From: Prevotella sp.
GTDB lineage: Bacteria > Bacteroidota > Bacteroidia > Bacteroidales > Bacteroidaceae
Assembly (NCBI GenBank): GCA_017483805.1
Contig: JAFUUL010000026.1
Coordinates: 1 to 64,000 of the forward strand
Length of the DNA: 64,000 bases
Direction: 5' to 3'
The notes beneath the pieces were generated by a model. It was not told the DNA's origin and ran no database searches. It saw only the letters and a list, made by a program, of their open reading frames with translations. Shown piece by piece: positions 1 through 8,599 of the stretch. The translations under genes were made by a program, and so were the position numbers. Position 1 is the stretch's first letter; the number at the start of each line of letters is the position of its first letter.

Positions 1-177
1 CTTGTGGCCGCCGCCCATGTAGCGGACAGTCATCTTACCGGTGTTGTTTCGACCGCCGGTAGAACGCTTACCGTAAACGAGAGACTTCTCTGGCACGGAT
101 GCAGTAATATCCTCGAACGTGCCAATAATCTTGTGTCTTTGACCCGGAGTTACGGGTTTTAATTTACGTACTGCCAT
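1..177 (-). CDS. rplB: 50S ribosomal protein L2, N-terminal part
   Basis: The reverse strand from 177 reads [17 protein letters not shown] and continues to the window edge without a stop, giving 59 codons. This matches the start of ribosomal protein L2, which binds 23S rRNA near the peptidyl-transferase centre. It lies 5 bp after rplW in the usual S10-operon order L3-L4-L23-L2. The C-terminal three quarters lie outside the window, so the call rests on the N-terminus and the gene order. Confidence 0.95.
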   Translation of the reverse strand, partial: MAVRKLKPVTPGQRHKIIGTFEDITASVPEKSLVYGKRSTGGRNNTGKMTVRYMGGGHK

Positions 178-182
178 TTCTA

Positions 183-479
183 TTATTCAATATTGCTGTA
201 AAAATCAATTTCTTCACCTTCTTTCAGGGTGACAATAGCCTTCTTGAAGGCGCTCTTCTGTCCCTTCACGAGACCTGCCTTCGTATAGCGCTGGCTGCGC
301 TTGCCTGCGTAGCGAACGGTATTCACGTCCTCAACGGTGACGTTGTAGAGAGCCTCGACTTCCTTCTTGATCTCAATCTTGTTGGCCTCAGGACGGACGA
401 TGAAGCCATAGCGGTTAGGCTGCTTCTCCGTAATCTTGGTCATCTTCTCAGTGACCAGGGGTTTAATGATAAATGCCAT
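183..479 (-). CDS. rplW: 50S ribosomal protein L23
   Basis: A 98-residue protein, the usual size for L23, beginning [14 protein letters not shown] with the conserved P-x-x-T-E-K segment. L23 binds domain III of 23S rRNA at the exit tunnel and docks trigger factor and SRP. The basic C-terminal half (around [11 protein letters not shown]) is typical of rRNA contact. It sits 16 bp downstream of rplD and 5 bp upstream of rplB, clearly in one transcript. Nothing is unusual. Confidence 0.97.
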   Translation of the reverse strand: MAFIIKPLVTEKMTKITEKQPNRYGFIVRPEANKIEIKKEVEALYNVTVEDVNTVRYAGKRSQRYTKAGLVKGQKSAFKKAIVTLKEGEEIDFYSNIE

Positions 480-495
480 ATCTTATCTCTCCTTA

Positions 496-1125
496 TTACT
501 TGTTTAAGATTCCGTCGATAACCTCCAGCGACTTCTCTGTGATGACCAGCACGTCAGCATCCAGCACCTTGTAGGTGTTCACGCTGGCAGCCTCTACCAC
601 CTGAGCCTTCTGCAGGTTGCGAGCCGACAAATATACGTTCTTGTTTGTCTCAGGCATAACGAGGAGGATCTTCTTGCCGTCCACCTTCAGGTTCTTGGCG
701 ATGGCCACGAACTCCTGGGTCTTCGGAGCCTCCAGCGTGAAGTCTTCCAACACGATGATGGCGTTCTCCTGAGCCTTGTAGGTCAGGGCCGACTTGCGGG
801 CGAGTTGCTTCACCTTCTTGTTCAGTTTGAAACTGTAGTCACGGGGTGTGGGACCAAACACGCGGCCACCACCACGCAGCAGGGGTGAGTTGATATCACC
901 GTGACGAGCACCGCCGCCGCCCTTCTGGCGACCCAGTTTGCGGGTAGAGCCGCTGATTTCGCTGCGCTCCTTCGACTTGGCGTTGCCCTGGCGCTGGTTG
1001 GCCATATACTGCTTGACATCCAGATAAATCACGTGATCGTTGGGTTCAATCCCGAAGATAGCCTCGTTCAGGTTGACCTTTCTTCCGGTCTCCTGACCTT
1101 TGATATTCAATACACTAACTTCCAT
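496..1125 (-). CDS. rplD: 50S ribosomal protein L4
   Basis: 209 residues, normal for L4. The extended loop that reaches into the exit tunnel is visible around residues 45-95 ([18 protein letters not shown] followed by [13 protein letters not shown]). In enterobacteria L4 also represses its own operon by binding the leader RNA; whether that happens here is not shown by the sequence. The start codon is 1 bp after the rplC stop, so translation is probably coupled. Confidence 0.97.
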   Translation of the reverse strand: MEVSVLNIKGQETGRKVNLNEAIFGIEPNDHVIYLDVKQYMANQRQGNAKSKERSEISGSTRKLGRQKGGGGARHGDINSPLLRGGGRVFGPTPRDYSFKLNKKVKQLARKSALTYKAQENAIIVLEDFTLEAPKTQEFVAIAKNLKVDGKKILLVMPETNKNVYLSARNLQKAQVVEAASVNTYKVLDADVLVITEKSLEVIDGILNK

Positions 1126-1126
1126 T

Positions 1127-1741
1127 TTACTTCTGAATTAAGACGGTTGAACCATTGCAGCCGGCAACACTACCCTTCACGAGAAGCAGGTTGTGCTCCG
1201 GAATCACCTTTAACACACGAAGGTTCTGCGTTGTCACGCGGTCGCCACCCATGTGGCCACCCATGCGCATTCCCTTGAACACCTTGGCGGGATACGAGCA
1301 GGCACCGATTGAACCGGGCTTGCGCTGACGGTCGTCCTGACCGTGAGTGCTCTGGCCGACGCCACCGAAACCGTGACGCTTCACCACACCCTGGAAACCT
1401 TTACCCTTTGAAGTACCTACAACGTCTACGAACTCAGCGTCAGCAAAGAGTTCGACGGTGATGGTGTCACCCAGATTGTAGTCCTCTTCAAACTTGAACT
1501 CGGCCAAGTGGGCCTTCGGGGTTGTGCCGGCCTTCTTGAACACGCCCATCATGGGTTTCGTGGTGTTCTTCTCCTTAGCCTCGCCAAAACCGAGTTGTAC
1601 GGCCTTGTAGCCGTCCTTCTCTACTGTCTTGACCTGTGTCACAACGCAAGGACCAGCTTCGATAACAGTGCACGGCACGTTCTTGCCGTCGGCACTGAAA
1701 ACGGAAGTCATTCCGATTTTCTTTCCTAATAATCCTGGCAT
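1127..1741 (-). CDS. rplC: 50S ribosomal protein L3
   Basis: 204 residues beginning [15 protein letters not shown], with the conserved segment [15 protein letters not shown] at about residues 113-127 and the [15 protein letters not shown] loop that reaches the peptidyl-transferase centre. L3 is an early assembly protein of the large subunit. It is the first gene of the operon here: the next gene upstream is a sugar kinase, not rpsJ (S10), and a promoter lies about 190 bp upstream. That arrangement differs from the common S10-L3-L4-L23-L2 order. Confidence 0.97.
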   Translation of the reverse strand: MPGLLGKKIGMTSVFSADGKNVPCTVIEAGPCVVTQVKTVEKDGYKAVQLGFGEAKEKNTTKPMMGVFKKAGTTPKAHLAEFKFEEDYNLGDTITVELFADAEFVDVVGTSKGKGFQGVVKRHGFGGVGQSTHGQDDRQRKPGSIGACSYPAKVFKGMRMGGHMGGDRVTTQNLRVLKVIPEHNLLLVKGSVAGCNGSTVLIQK

Positions 1742-1926
1742 TTCAGTTTTACTTGTTTAATGTTTGATATATAAGTGTTTAAAATTCTCTCAGTGTCATT
1801 TTGCTTTCAATACCCATATACACACATAAAGAAGAAACAGCCCATTCCGCCTTTTTGGAATCTAAACTGCTCTTTATCAGTGCGTTGATGGATCAAATCC
1901 AGCGCAACAGCCACTTTTTGCGGGTG
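1742..1926 (-). promoter_or_regulatory. Long 5' leader of the rplC operon
   Basis: About 180 nt separate the promoter from the rplC start, with no other gene. Small hairpins can be drawn, for example ATTCC/GGAAT around 1851-1863 and GGAT/ATCC around 1891-1901. A leader of this size on a ribosomal operon could host autoregulation by L4 or another product, but no known leader motif was recognised. Confidence 0.45.
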
Positions 1927-1957
1927 CAAAGGTACACATATTATTCTATACGAACAA
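1927..1957 (-). promoter_or_regulatory. Promoter of the rplC operon (Bacteroidetes type)
   Basis: Read on the minus strand, TTG (1957-1955) is followed after exactly 20 nt by TACCTTTG (1934-1927), which matches the Bacteroidetes primary sigma consensus TTG-N19-21-TAnnTTTG. The element is embedded in a perfect 14-bp inverted repeat, 1928-1941 against 1959-1972. Confidence 0.75.
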
Positions 1958-1972
1958 CATATGTGTACCTTT
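1928..1972. repeat. Perfect 14-bp inverted repeat over the rplC promoter
   Basis: Arms 1928-1941 (aaaggtacacatat) and 1959-1972 are exact reverse complements with a 17-nt loop. The repeat lies between the fructokinase stop (2005) and the rplC start. It could be a factor-independent terminator for the upstream sugar operon, although no T tract follows, or an operator over the ribosomal promoter. Confidence 0.7.
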
Positions 1973-2004
1973 ATTTATGATTATTTAACTAAAATATACT
2001 TATT

Positions 2005-2889
2005 TTATTTCAGCAGGTCGGCAGGAATCTTGGGCATAGCGCCGTTTTGTGTGCACACATAGGCGCTCACCTCGACGGCGCGCTTGTGGGCCTCGGCCAC
2101 GGGTTTGCCGCTCAGGATGGCTGCGCAGAACGAGCCCGTGAACGAGTCGCCGGCTCCCACCGTATCGGCCACCTGCACCTTCGGCGTCTCCTGGAACGAC
2201 ATCTGTCCGGGCGTGAAGACATACGAGCCGTTGGTGCCGCAGGTCAGCACCAGCATGTCCAGGTTGTACTTGCCCAGGATGAGCCAGCACTTGTTTTCGA
2301 TGTCGAGGCCCGGATAGCCGAACATACGGCCGATGAGCACCAGTTCCTCGTCGTTGATCTTCAGCACGTTGCAGCGCTGCAGGCTCTCCTTGATGATCTC
2401 CTTCGTGTAGAACTGCTGGCGCAGGTTGATATCGAAGATCTTCAGGCAGTCGGCGGGCGTGGCGTCCAGGAACTTGTGGATGGTCTCACGGCTCACCACG
2501 TTGCGCTGAGCCAGCGAACCGAAGCACACGGCGCGGCACGAACGGGCAATCTGACGGATGTCCTCGTCGAAGGGGATGTTGTCCCAAGCCACGTTCTCCT
2601 TGATGTCATAGGTGGGTATGCCCTGCTCGTCGAGCGTCACCTGCACCGTACCCGTAGGATAGGGCACGCGGGGCAGCAGATCGTTCAGATTGTGCTCGCG
2701 CAGCGATTCGATGGTCTCTTCGGCCAGCCGGTCCTCGCCCAGTGCGCTGACGGCAATCGTGTTGTCCATGCCCAAGAACTGCCCGGCATGATAGGCAAAG
2801 TTGGCAGGTGCGCCACCCAGTTTCTTACCTTCGGGAAGTACATCCCACAGGACCTCTCCGAGTCCTACTACATAACGCTTCTCATTCAT
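2005..2889 (-). CDS. PfkB-family fructokinase
   Basis: 294 residues, a normal PfkB/ribokinase-family length. The N-terminal GLGEVLWDVLPEGKKLGGAPANFAYHAGQ region forms the sugar pocket, and the C-terminal signature DTVGAGDSFTGSFCA (around residues 241-255) carries the catalytic Asp and anion hole. It should phosphorylate cytoplasmic fructose with ATP. The gene is last in the fructan locus, 4 bp after the MFS transporter stop, so it probably acts on the fructose that transporter imports. Other hexoses cannot be excluded from sequence, but the neighbouring GH32 genes favour fructose. Confidence 0.88.
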   Translation of the reverse strand: MNEKRYVVGLGEVLWDVLPEGKKLGGAPANFAYHAGQFLGMDNTIAVSALGEDRLAEETIESLREHNLNDLLPRVPYPTGTVQVTLDEQGIPTYDIKENVAWDNIPFDEDIRQIARSCRAVCFGSLAQRNVVSRETIHKFLDATPADCLKIFDINLRQQFYTKEIIKESLQRCNVLKINDEELVLIGRMFGYPGLDIENKCWLILGKYNLDMLVLTCGTNGSYVFTPGQMSFQETPKVQVADTVGAGDSFTGSFCAAILSGKPVAEAHKRAVEVSAYVCTQNGAMPKIPADLLK

Positions 2890-2893
2890 AGTC

Positions 2894-4054
2894 TTATGCG
2901 GTTTTTAATTGTTTTATATATGTAAAGAGGTAGACGACGCCCACGGCCATCACCATCACGGCACCGGCTTGCCCGAAGGCATCGCTGGCGAAGCCCATCA
3001 GCAGCGGGAACACCGTGCCGCCAAACAGACCCATGATCATCAGGCCGCTGACCTCGTTCTGCTTCAGCGGCATCGACGTGAGTGCCTGGGCAAAGCAGAT
3101 GGAGAAGATGTTTGAGTTGCCATAACCCACCAGTGCGATGGCGGCATAGAGCATCCACCTCTCAGTGCCCACGAACAGGCCGCACATCGAGAGGGCCATC
3201 ATCACCACCGAGATGATGAAGAAGGTGCGGTTTTTCATCACGCGCAGGAAGAACGAGCCCGTCAGACAGCCGATGGTACGGAAGATGAAGTAGACACCCG
3301 TGGCCGAGAGCGCCTCCTCGAGGGGGATGCCCAGACGCTCCATCAGGATCTTGGGAGCCGTCGTGTTGGTACCCACGTCGATGCCCACGTGGCACATGAT
3401 GCCCAGGAACGACAGCAGCACGATGGGCGTGCCCAGCAGTTTGAAGCACTCCACGAAGGAAGAGGCCTTGCCCTCGATGGGCTGCTCCTCGATAGGCGTG
3501 GCGGCCAGCCAGAGCGTAGACAGCACGCCCACCACCAGGAAGATGGCGAACAGGATGCGCCAGTTCAATCCGAACTCAGGAATCAACTGCGTGGCGCCCC
3601 ACGTGGCCAGATAAGGTGCCGAGAATGAGGCGATGGCCTTGATGAACTGGCCGAACGTGAGCGTAGAGGCCAGGTTACCACCGCCCATCACGGTAGACAC
3701 CAGCGGGTTGAGCGACGTCTGCATCAGCGCGTTGCCGATGCCCAGCAGCGAGAAGGCTGCCAGCATGACGGCGAAGTTCTCGCCAAACAGGGGTATGAGC
3801 AGCGAGAGCACCGTCACTGCCAGCGAGAGCAGCACGGTCTTCTTCCGCCCTATCTTGTTCATCAGCATGCCCGTGGGGACGCTGAAGATGAGGAACCAGA
3901 AAAACACCAGCGAGGGGAAGATGTTGGCCACCGAATCCGTCAGGTCCAGGTCTTTCTTCACATAGTTAGAGGCCGTTCCCACCAGATCTACGAAGCCCAT
4001 GCAGAAGAAGCAGAGCATCACGGGAACGATTGCAAGTTTGCTTGTCTTTGCCAT
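2894..4054 (-). CDS. MFS sugar transporter, FucP-like
   Basis: 386 residues with about 12 hydrophobic segments. It starts in a first membrane helix (LAIVPVMLCFFCMGFVDL) and carries the MFS loop GMLMNKIGRKKTV after helix 2. The family is inner-membrane symporters, and this protein resembles the fucose/glucose-type sugar permeases of Bacteroidetes. Between the GH32 gene and the fructokinase, fructose or a short fructan is the likely cargo. The substrate is inferred from neighbours only. The gap to the upstream GH32 gene holds only repeats, so co-transcription with it is likely. Confidence 0.8.
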   Translation of the reverse strand: MAKTSKLAIVPVMLCFFCMGFVDLVGTASNYVKKDLDLTDSVANIFPSLVFFWFLIFSVPTGMLMNKIGRKKTVLLSLAVTVLSLLIPLFGENFAVMLAAFSLLGIGNALMQTSLNPLVSTVMGGGNLASTLTFGQFIKAIASFSAPYLATWGATQLIPEFGLNWRILFAIFLVVGVLSTLWLAATPIEEQPIEGKASSFVECFKLLGTPIVLLSFLGIMCHVGIDVGTNTTAPKILMERLGIPLEEALSATGVYFIFRTIGCLTGSFFLRVMKNRTFFIISVVMMALSMCGLFVGTERWMLYAAIALVGYGNSNIFSICFAQALTSMPLKQNEVSGLMIMGLFGGTVFPLLMGFASDAFGQAGAVMVMAVGVVYLFTYIKQLKTA

Positions 4055-4057
4055 AAT

Positions 4058-4168
4058 TCTTAACTCTTAATTCTTAATCGCCGCAGGCGACAACTCTTAA
4101 TTCTTAACTCTTAATTCTTAACTCTTAATTCTTAATCGCCGCAGGCGACAACTCTTAATTCTTAACTC
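4058..4168. repeat. AT-rich short-unit array with GC palindrome cores
   Basis: The gap between the MFS and GH32 genes is filled by alternating units such as attcttaactctta, with two copies of the palindrome tcgccgcaggcga at 4078-4090 and 4136-4148, exactly 58 bp apart. The block thus looks like a tandem duplication of a roughly 58-bp unit. A related composite lies at 51,040-51,187. Confidence 0.85.
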
Positions 4169-5845
4169 TTAATTCTTAATTTCATAAATGACAGCCTTCC
4201 CGCCCTTCACCTTTATATTATTATAGGGCTTCGAGGGGAACACCAGATTGGTCATCGCCATGCGGCCCTCCGCGTCGAAGGCCTCTATCGAGCAGTGATC
4301 CACGAAGATGCGCAGTTGCGTCATGTTGCCATAGACAGGGGCCACCGTCTTGCAGGGGAAGGCCTCGCTGAAACTGGCGTAGGTACGCGTGCGATCCATC
4401 GAGAACGTGCGCTGGTCGGCGTCGTACCGCATCACCACCTGCTCTCCCAGGTCGTTGCTCAGCACCAGTTCCATCGAGCCTTTCAGGTCGACCACCACCT
4501 CGCAGGCCTCGGTCGGCTTGCTGATGGTCTTGCCGCGCAGGGCGAGCAGTTCCTTCGAGGGCGTCACGCCGCAGTATGTCTGTCCGTTGTATTCAAAGAG
4601 ATCCAGGTCGCGGGGCACCGAGTTGGCCGAGCGGAACTGCTTCGTGGGCACCTGGTTGGCATACTGCCAGTTGGACATCCACGCCAGTGCTATCTTGCGG
4701 CCCTCGGGGGCATTGTCGAAGGTGACGGTGGCATAGTGGTCCTTGCCGTAGTCCATCCAGCGCGTGTCGCTGTGCTCACAGGTGAACTTGTGGCCGTCGA
4801 ACTGCCCGATGAAGTATTGCGTGGCCGAACCGCCGAAGGGGCCGCCGGGGTTGATGTTGCAGATGAGCATCCACTTCTGCTTGTCGGTGCCGCGCACGGG
4901 CATCCGCATCAGGTCGGGACACTCCCACACGCCGTCGTGGCAACCCAGTTCCTGTCCGAACGAACTCTCATACTGCCACTCCTTCAGGTCTTTCGACGAG
5001 TAGATGCGCATCTCCTGACCCACGGCCAGCACGAGGTTCCACCTCTGGATGTCCTCGTTCCAGAAAGCCTTCGGATCACGGAAGTCCTCCTCGGTGCTCA
5101 CCAGCACGGGGTTGCCGGCATACTTCTCAAAGGTCTGGCCGTTGTCCTTCGACACTGCCATCGACTGCACCTGGCTCTTGGCGGCCGAGGTATAGAAGGC
5201 CACCACATCGCTGCCGTTCACTACGCACGAGCCGCTGAAGATGGCTCCCAGCGCGTCGGGCTCGATGGCCGTCGGCTGTGCCTCCCAGTGGATCAGGTCC
5301 TTCGACGTAGAGTGTCCCCACGTCATGTTCTCCCACTGCGAGCCGTAGGGGTTCCACTGATAATAGAGGTGGTACACGCCATCCTTATAGAACATACCAT
5401 TGGGGTCATTCATCCAGCCGTAGCGGGGCGTATGGTGATACACGGGACGGAAGCGCTCGCGGTTCTGAGTGTCAAACGTGTCGCTCTGCTTCATCTCCTT
5501 CCAGCAGACGAAGTCCTTCATCGCCCCCGTGAAGCGGCGGTCGCCCTGAAACGTGATGTCCAGCAGCAGGTCCTTCGCGCCAAAGCGCTGGATGTCCAGC
5601 GGCACGTAGTAGTCAATCTGGTCGACGGCCAGTTTCACGTTCAGCGACTGCACCTGCTGTCCGGCCGCCATCACCTTGACGGTCGCGTTCTCCTCTCTCT
5701 CCTGGACGGGCAGCAGCAGGTAGTGCCCCTTCACGCCGATGCGCTGCATGGCGTGACTCTTGCCCAGCACCTGTGGTGCCTGAGCCATCATCAATCCTGC
5801 GGTCATCATCGCCGTCAGCAACAGAAAAAATCGTTTCATATTCAT
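4169..5845 (-). CDS. GH32 fructanase (levanase/inulinase type) with N-terminal DUF4980-like domain
   Basis: 558 residues with a signal peptide (residues 1-22, ending MMAQA). Residues about 30-130 form the small N-terminal domain common in Bacteroidetes GH32 enzymes. The GH32 catalytic triad is complete: nucleophile D147 in WMNDPNG, transition-state stabiliser D257 in FRDPK and acid/base E308 in WECPDL. A C-terminal beta-sandwich follows. It should release fructose from levan, inulin or sucrose-type fructosides outside the cytoplasm. It heads the transporter-kinase end of the locus and has its own promoter and operator upstream. Levan versus inulin preference cannot be read from the sequence. 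Confidence 0.92.
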   Translation of the reverse strand: MNMKRFFLLLTAMMTAGLMMAQAPQVLGKSHAMQRIGVKGHYLLLPVQEREENATVKVMAAGQQVQSLNVKLAVDQIDYYVPLDIQRFGAKDLLLDITFQGDRRFTGAMKDFVCWKEMKQSDTFDTQNRERFRPVYHHTPRYGWMNDPNGMFYKDGVYHLYYQWNPYGSQWENMTWGHSTSKDLIHWEAQPTAIEPDALGAIFSGSCVVNGSDVVAFYTSAAKSQVQSMAVSKDNGQTFEKYAGNPVLVSTEEDFRDPKAFWNEDIQRWNLVLAVGQEMRIYSSKDLKEWQYESSFGQELGCHDGVWECPDLMRMPVRGTDKQKWMLICNINPGGPFGGSATQYFIGQFDGHKFTCEHSDTRWMDYGKDHYATVTFDNAPEGRKIALAWMSNWQYANQVPTKQFRSANSVPRDLDLFEYNGQTYCGVTPSKELLALRGKTISKPTEACEVVVDLKGSMELVLSNDLGEQVVMRYDADQRTFSMDRTRTYASFSEAFPCKTVAPVYGNMTQLRIFVDHCSIEAFDAEGRMAMTNLVFPSKPYNNIKVKGGKAVIYEIKN

Positions 5846-5867
5846 TTGGTTTTTAGTTTTGATGCCG

Positions 5868-5875
5868 CAAAATTA
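5868..5875 (-). promoter_or_regulatory. Promoter -7 element of the GH32-transporter-kinase unit
   Basis: TAATTTTG on the minus strand matches TAnnTTTG, 22 bp upstream of the GH32 start. No good TTG lies at the expected distance, which suggests a promoter that depends on an activator bound at the nearby inverted repeat 5923-5966. Confidence 0.6.
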
Positions 5876-5922
5876 GTCTTTTTCCTCCGCTTTCACCGAA
5901 AAATATGTTGCAAAGACTAAGA

Positions 5923-5966
5923 AAAATCGTTCATCGCAACATTTCTGCTAACCGATGAACGATTTT
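5923..5966. promoter_or_regulatory. Candidate operator of the fructan locus, copy 1
   Basis: Perfect 14-bp inverted repeat aaaatcgttcatcg (5923-5936) and its complement (5953-5966) with a 16-bp spacer, about 50 bp upstream of the GH32 -7 box. Thirteen bases of each arm recur exactly upstream of susC at 18582-18644. The same word TGTTGCAAAG also lies near both copies (5906-5915 and 18606-18615). Confidence 0.75.
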
Positions 5967-5999
5967 CCCACTCTTTCTGCCCCCCCCTGCGGCCAGTGC

Positions 6000-8234
6000 C
6001 TATTGCGCTTTCAGCGTCAGCACGGCCCTGGGTAGCGACGGCGACGCTACGGTCAGCCGGATGCGCCCCTTCTTGCCCGTGGTGCGCACCACGCACAGGG
6101 CCCGTCCCTGCCAGGCGCGATGGGTGTTGTCGTAGTAGGGGTCTTCGTCCTTGATGTCGGCATTGCCTGCCGCCTGCAGCACGGCTGCACCCTCCACGCG
6201 GAATGTCAGTTCGTTGTCGGCCACGGGCACCACTCGGCCCTCGCTGTCCACTACTTCCACGGTGACGAAGGCCAGATCCTGACCGCCGTCGGCCGTCAGC
6301 ACGGTGCGGTCGGCCGTCAGCCTCAGTGCCGCCGCTGCGCCTGCCGTCTGCAGCGTTGCGGTGGCGCCGCTGGCTTCAGCCCTCAGCGTGCCGGGCGCGT
6401 AGGGCAGCGTGAACGTGGCCTTCATCTGCTGCGTCGGCCGCTCTGCCACGAGCCGGCCGTCCAGGTAGAGGCGCACCTTAGGCTCGCGGCTGTACACCTC
6501 GACGCTGATGTCCTTGCCCTCCCAGCCGGGCCAGTTCCAACTCTCCTGAGTGGGCCATGTGCCCCACATCGTGGTCTTCACCCGTCCCCGCCAGCCGTCG
6601 GGCTCCTGCACAGCCATATAGATCGGCTCATCCCCATTCCACAGCATCGAGCGGTAGTGGCTGATGGGCTTGCGCTGTCCCGTCAGGTCCACGTCGCCAC
6701 AATAGGCGGCATGCCAGGGGTAGAGCGGACGCTCCCAGTGCTCGCCGGCAGGGTCGCCACTGTAGTACCAGCGGCCGATGCCCGACTCGCCCAGATAGTC
6801 GAGGCCCGTCCACACGAAGTCGCCCACGATGTAGGGGTGCTTCATGGTGCGCTCGTAGTTCTGCCAGGCGTCGCGGGGGTACGACTCCGTCTGCATCATC
6901 ACTCTGCTGGGCACGCGCTGGTGGTCGCCCTCGGCCTTGTGCATCATGTAGTTGTATCCCACGATGTCGTGCTCTGCCGCCAGCGGGTCGTAGATGTCCC
7001 AGTCGCTGTCCCATGCGGCCAGTGCCGACGTGACGGGCCTGTGCTGCGGATCCAGGCTCCTGATGTGCTCGGCCATCAGGTGGGCCGTCTTCACTATCTC
7101 AATCTTCTTGCGCTCAATCACCTCGTTGCCCGTCGACCAGCAGAAGATGCTGGGATGCAGGCGGTCGCGGCACACCATGGCCGTCAGGTCGCGCTGCCAC
7201 CACTCGTCGATCAGTTCGTGGTAGTCGTGCTGATTTTTCTGCTCGCGCCAGCCGTCGAAGGCCTCGTCGATGACCAGCATGCCCAGTTCGTCGCAGGCCC
7301 TGAGGAAGGCCTCCGAGGGCGGGTTGTGGCTGGTTCGCAGGGCGTTGAAGCCCGCCTCCTTCATCAGCCGCACCTTGCGCCATTCGGCAGCGTCGAAGGC
7401 TGCCGCGCCCAGCAGACCGTTGTCGTGGTGCACGCAGGCGCCGTTCAGCGTCAGCGGCTGCCCGTTGAGCAGCAGGCCCCGCTCGGCATCGTAGCCGATG
7501 GTGCGTATGCCGTAGGTCACCGTCAGGCGGTCTTCGCCAGCCGTCAGTTCCGTCTCGTAGAGATAGGGATCGTCGGGCGACCACAGACGCGGCTGCTCCA
7601 CGTGGATGATGCGCCCGATGCGCGTGAGCCGGCCATCGGCCTCCACCACCAGGGCCTGCACCTCCACCGTATGCACGTCGGGCGTCTCCACGCTGACGCT
7701 CCACTCGTCGATGTAGGCCATTGGCGTGGTGTAGAGCCACACGTTGCGATAGATGCCTGAGCCCGAGTACCAGCGGCAGTTCTTCTGCTGCGAGTTGTCC
7801 ACGCTGACCACTATCTCGTTCATGCCCGTGGTGACGTAGGGGGTCACGTCCACCCAGAACGACGAGTAGCCGTAGGGCCATCCGCCCGCGAGATGTCCGT
7901 TGACATAGACCCGCGAGTTCATGTAGACGCCCTCGAAGTAGAGCCTCAGCCGACGGCCCTCATGCTCGCGCCCCAGGACGAGCGTCTTGCGGTACCAGCC
8001 GCGGCCGGTGGGCAGATAGGCGCCGTCGTTGCCGGCCGCCGTCTCGCGGTCGAAGCGCTGGTGGATGCTCCAGTCGTGGGGCAGCGTCACCTGCTGCGCC
8101 TGCCGGAAGTCGCTGTCGTTCAGGCAGAACTGCCACCCGTCGTTCAGCAGCACGCGCCGCTCAACGCCCTTCGTCCCTGCCGCTGCGTCCATCACCAGCA
8201 GCCACACGATCATCATCGCCAGAAGTCTTCCCAT
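6000..8234 (-). CDS. GH2 glycoside hydrolase, probable beta-galactosidase
   Basis: 744 residues with a signal peptide. An N-terminal jelly-roll (about 25-170) precedes the GH2 TIM barrel, which has the family motif NALRTSHNPPSEAF at about 297-310. The acid/base is E371 in WSTGNEV and the likely nucleophile is E450 in MMQTESYP. C-terminal Ig-like domains run to the end. The second sandwich domain (about 175-235) looks some 20-30 residues shorter than usual. Exo-beta-galactosidase is the commonest activity of this subgroup, but other beta-glycosides are possible. Its place in a fructan locus is unexplained; galactosylated sucrose or a mixed glycan are options. Confidence 0.85.
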   Translation of the reverse strand: MGRLLAMMIVWLLVMDAAAGTKGVERRVLLNDGWQFCLNDSDFRQAQQVTLPHDWSIHQRFDRETAAGNDGAYLPTGRGWYRKTLVLGREHEGRRLRLYFEGVYMNSRVYVNGHLAGGWPYGYSSFWVDVTPYVTTGMNEIVVSVDNSQQKNCRWYSGSGIYRNVWLYTTPMAYIDEWSVSVETPDVHTVEVQALVVEADGRLTRIGRIIHVEQPRLWSPDDPYLYETELTAGEDRLTVTYGIRTIGYDAERGLLLNGQPLTLNGACVHHDNGLLGAAAFDAAEWRKVRLMKEAGFNALRTSHNPPSEAFLRACDELGMLVIDEAFDGWREQKNQHDYHELIDEWWQRDLTAMVCRDRLHPSIFCWSTGNEVIERKKIEIVKTAHLMAEHIRSLDPQHRPVTSALAAWDSDWDIYDPLAAEHDIVGYNYMMHKAEGDHQRVPSRVMMQTESYPRDAWQNYERTMKHPYIVGDFVWTGLDYLGESGIGRWYYSGDPAGEHWERPLYPWHAAYCGDVDLTGQRKPISHYRSMLWNGDEPIYMAVQEPDGWRGRVKTTMWGTWPTQESWNWPGWEGKDISVEVYSREPKVRLYLDGRLVAERPTQQMKATFTLPYAPGTLRAEASGATATLQTAGAAAALRLTADRTVLTADGGQDLAFVTVEVVDSEGRVVPVADNELTFRVEGAAVLQAAGNADIKDEDPYYDNTHRAWQGRALCVVRTTGKKGRIRLTVASPSLPRAVLTLKAQ

Positions 8235-8266
8235 AGTCCTCGTTTCAGGTTTATTGTTAGAGACTA

Positions 8267-8274
8267 CAAAGATA
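8267..8274 (-). promoter_or_regulatory. Promoter -7 element of the GH2 gene
   Basis: TATCTTTG on the minus strand, 33 bp upstream of the GH2 start. No clear TTG lies at 19-21 bp. It implies that GH2 can be transcribed apart from the susC-led transcript. Confidence 0.5.
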
Positions 8275-8359
8275 CAAAAAAAATCTCATATACACGAATA
8301 AACGGGAGAGTATTTTCCCATTTTAACATATCGGGGCCATATCACCCACCCAACAATTG

Positions 8360-8511
8360 TGGTCAAAGTGGTCAAGGTCAAAATGGTCATTTTCATTTTC
8401 GGATTCTGTCATTTGCTCACTATAATATAAATATATATATTTATATTATAGTGCAGATTTTGACAAACTCAAAAACGATTTTGACCAAATGACCAAATGA
8501 CCAAAATGACA
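8360..8511. repeat. Large hairpin: 36-bp perfect palindrome flanked by inverted TGGTCA arrays
   Basis: The centre 8418-8453 is a perfect 36-bp AT palindrome (cactataatataaatata then its complement). On its left are four GGTCA words (8361-8392) and on its right the complementary TGACC/TGAC words (8481-8511), so the block can fold into one long imperfect hairpin. A 29-codon open frame (8412 down to 8323, beginning MTESENENDHFD) runs through the left array, but it is just the repeat read in frame. The block resembles a non-autonomous repeat element and contains no gene. Confidence 0.75.
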
Positions 8512-8586
8512 CGCAAAGGCGTCCCCCCGGGAAAAAAAAATCGAAAAAAATCTGCGAAAGATTCGTAAACCGCAACGGCGATGTAT

Positions 8587-8594
8587 TATCTTTG
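8587..8594 (+). promoter_or_regulatory. Plus-strand promoter ahead of a structured segment
   Basis: TATCTTTG matches TAnnTTTG on the plus strand with no protein gene after it; the next coding sequences on both sides are on the minus strand. It points into the strongly folded segment 8600-8750. Confidence 0.5.
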
Positions 8595-8599
8595 CACCC

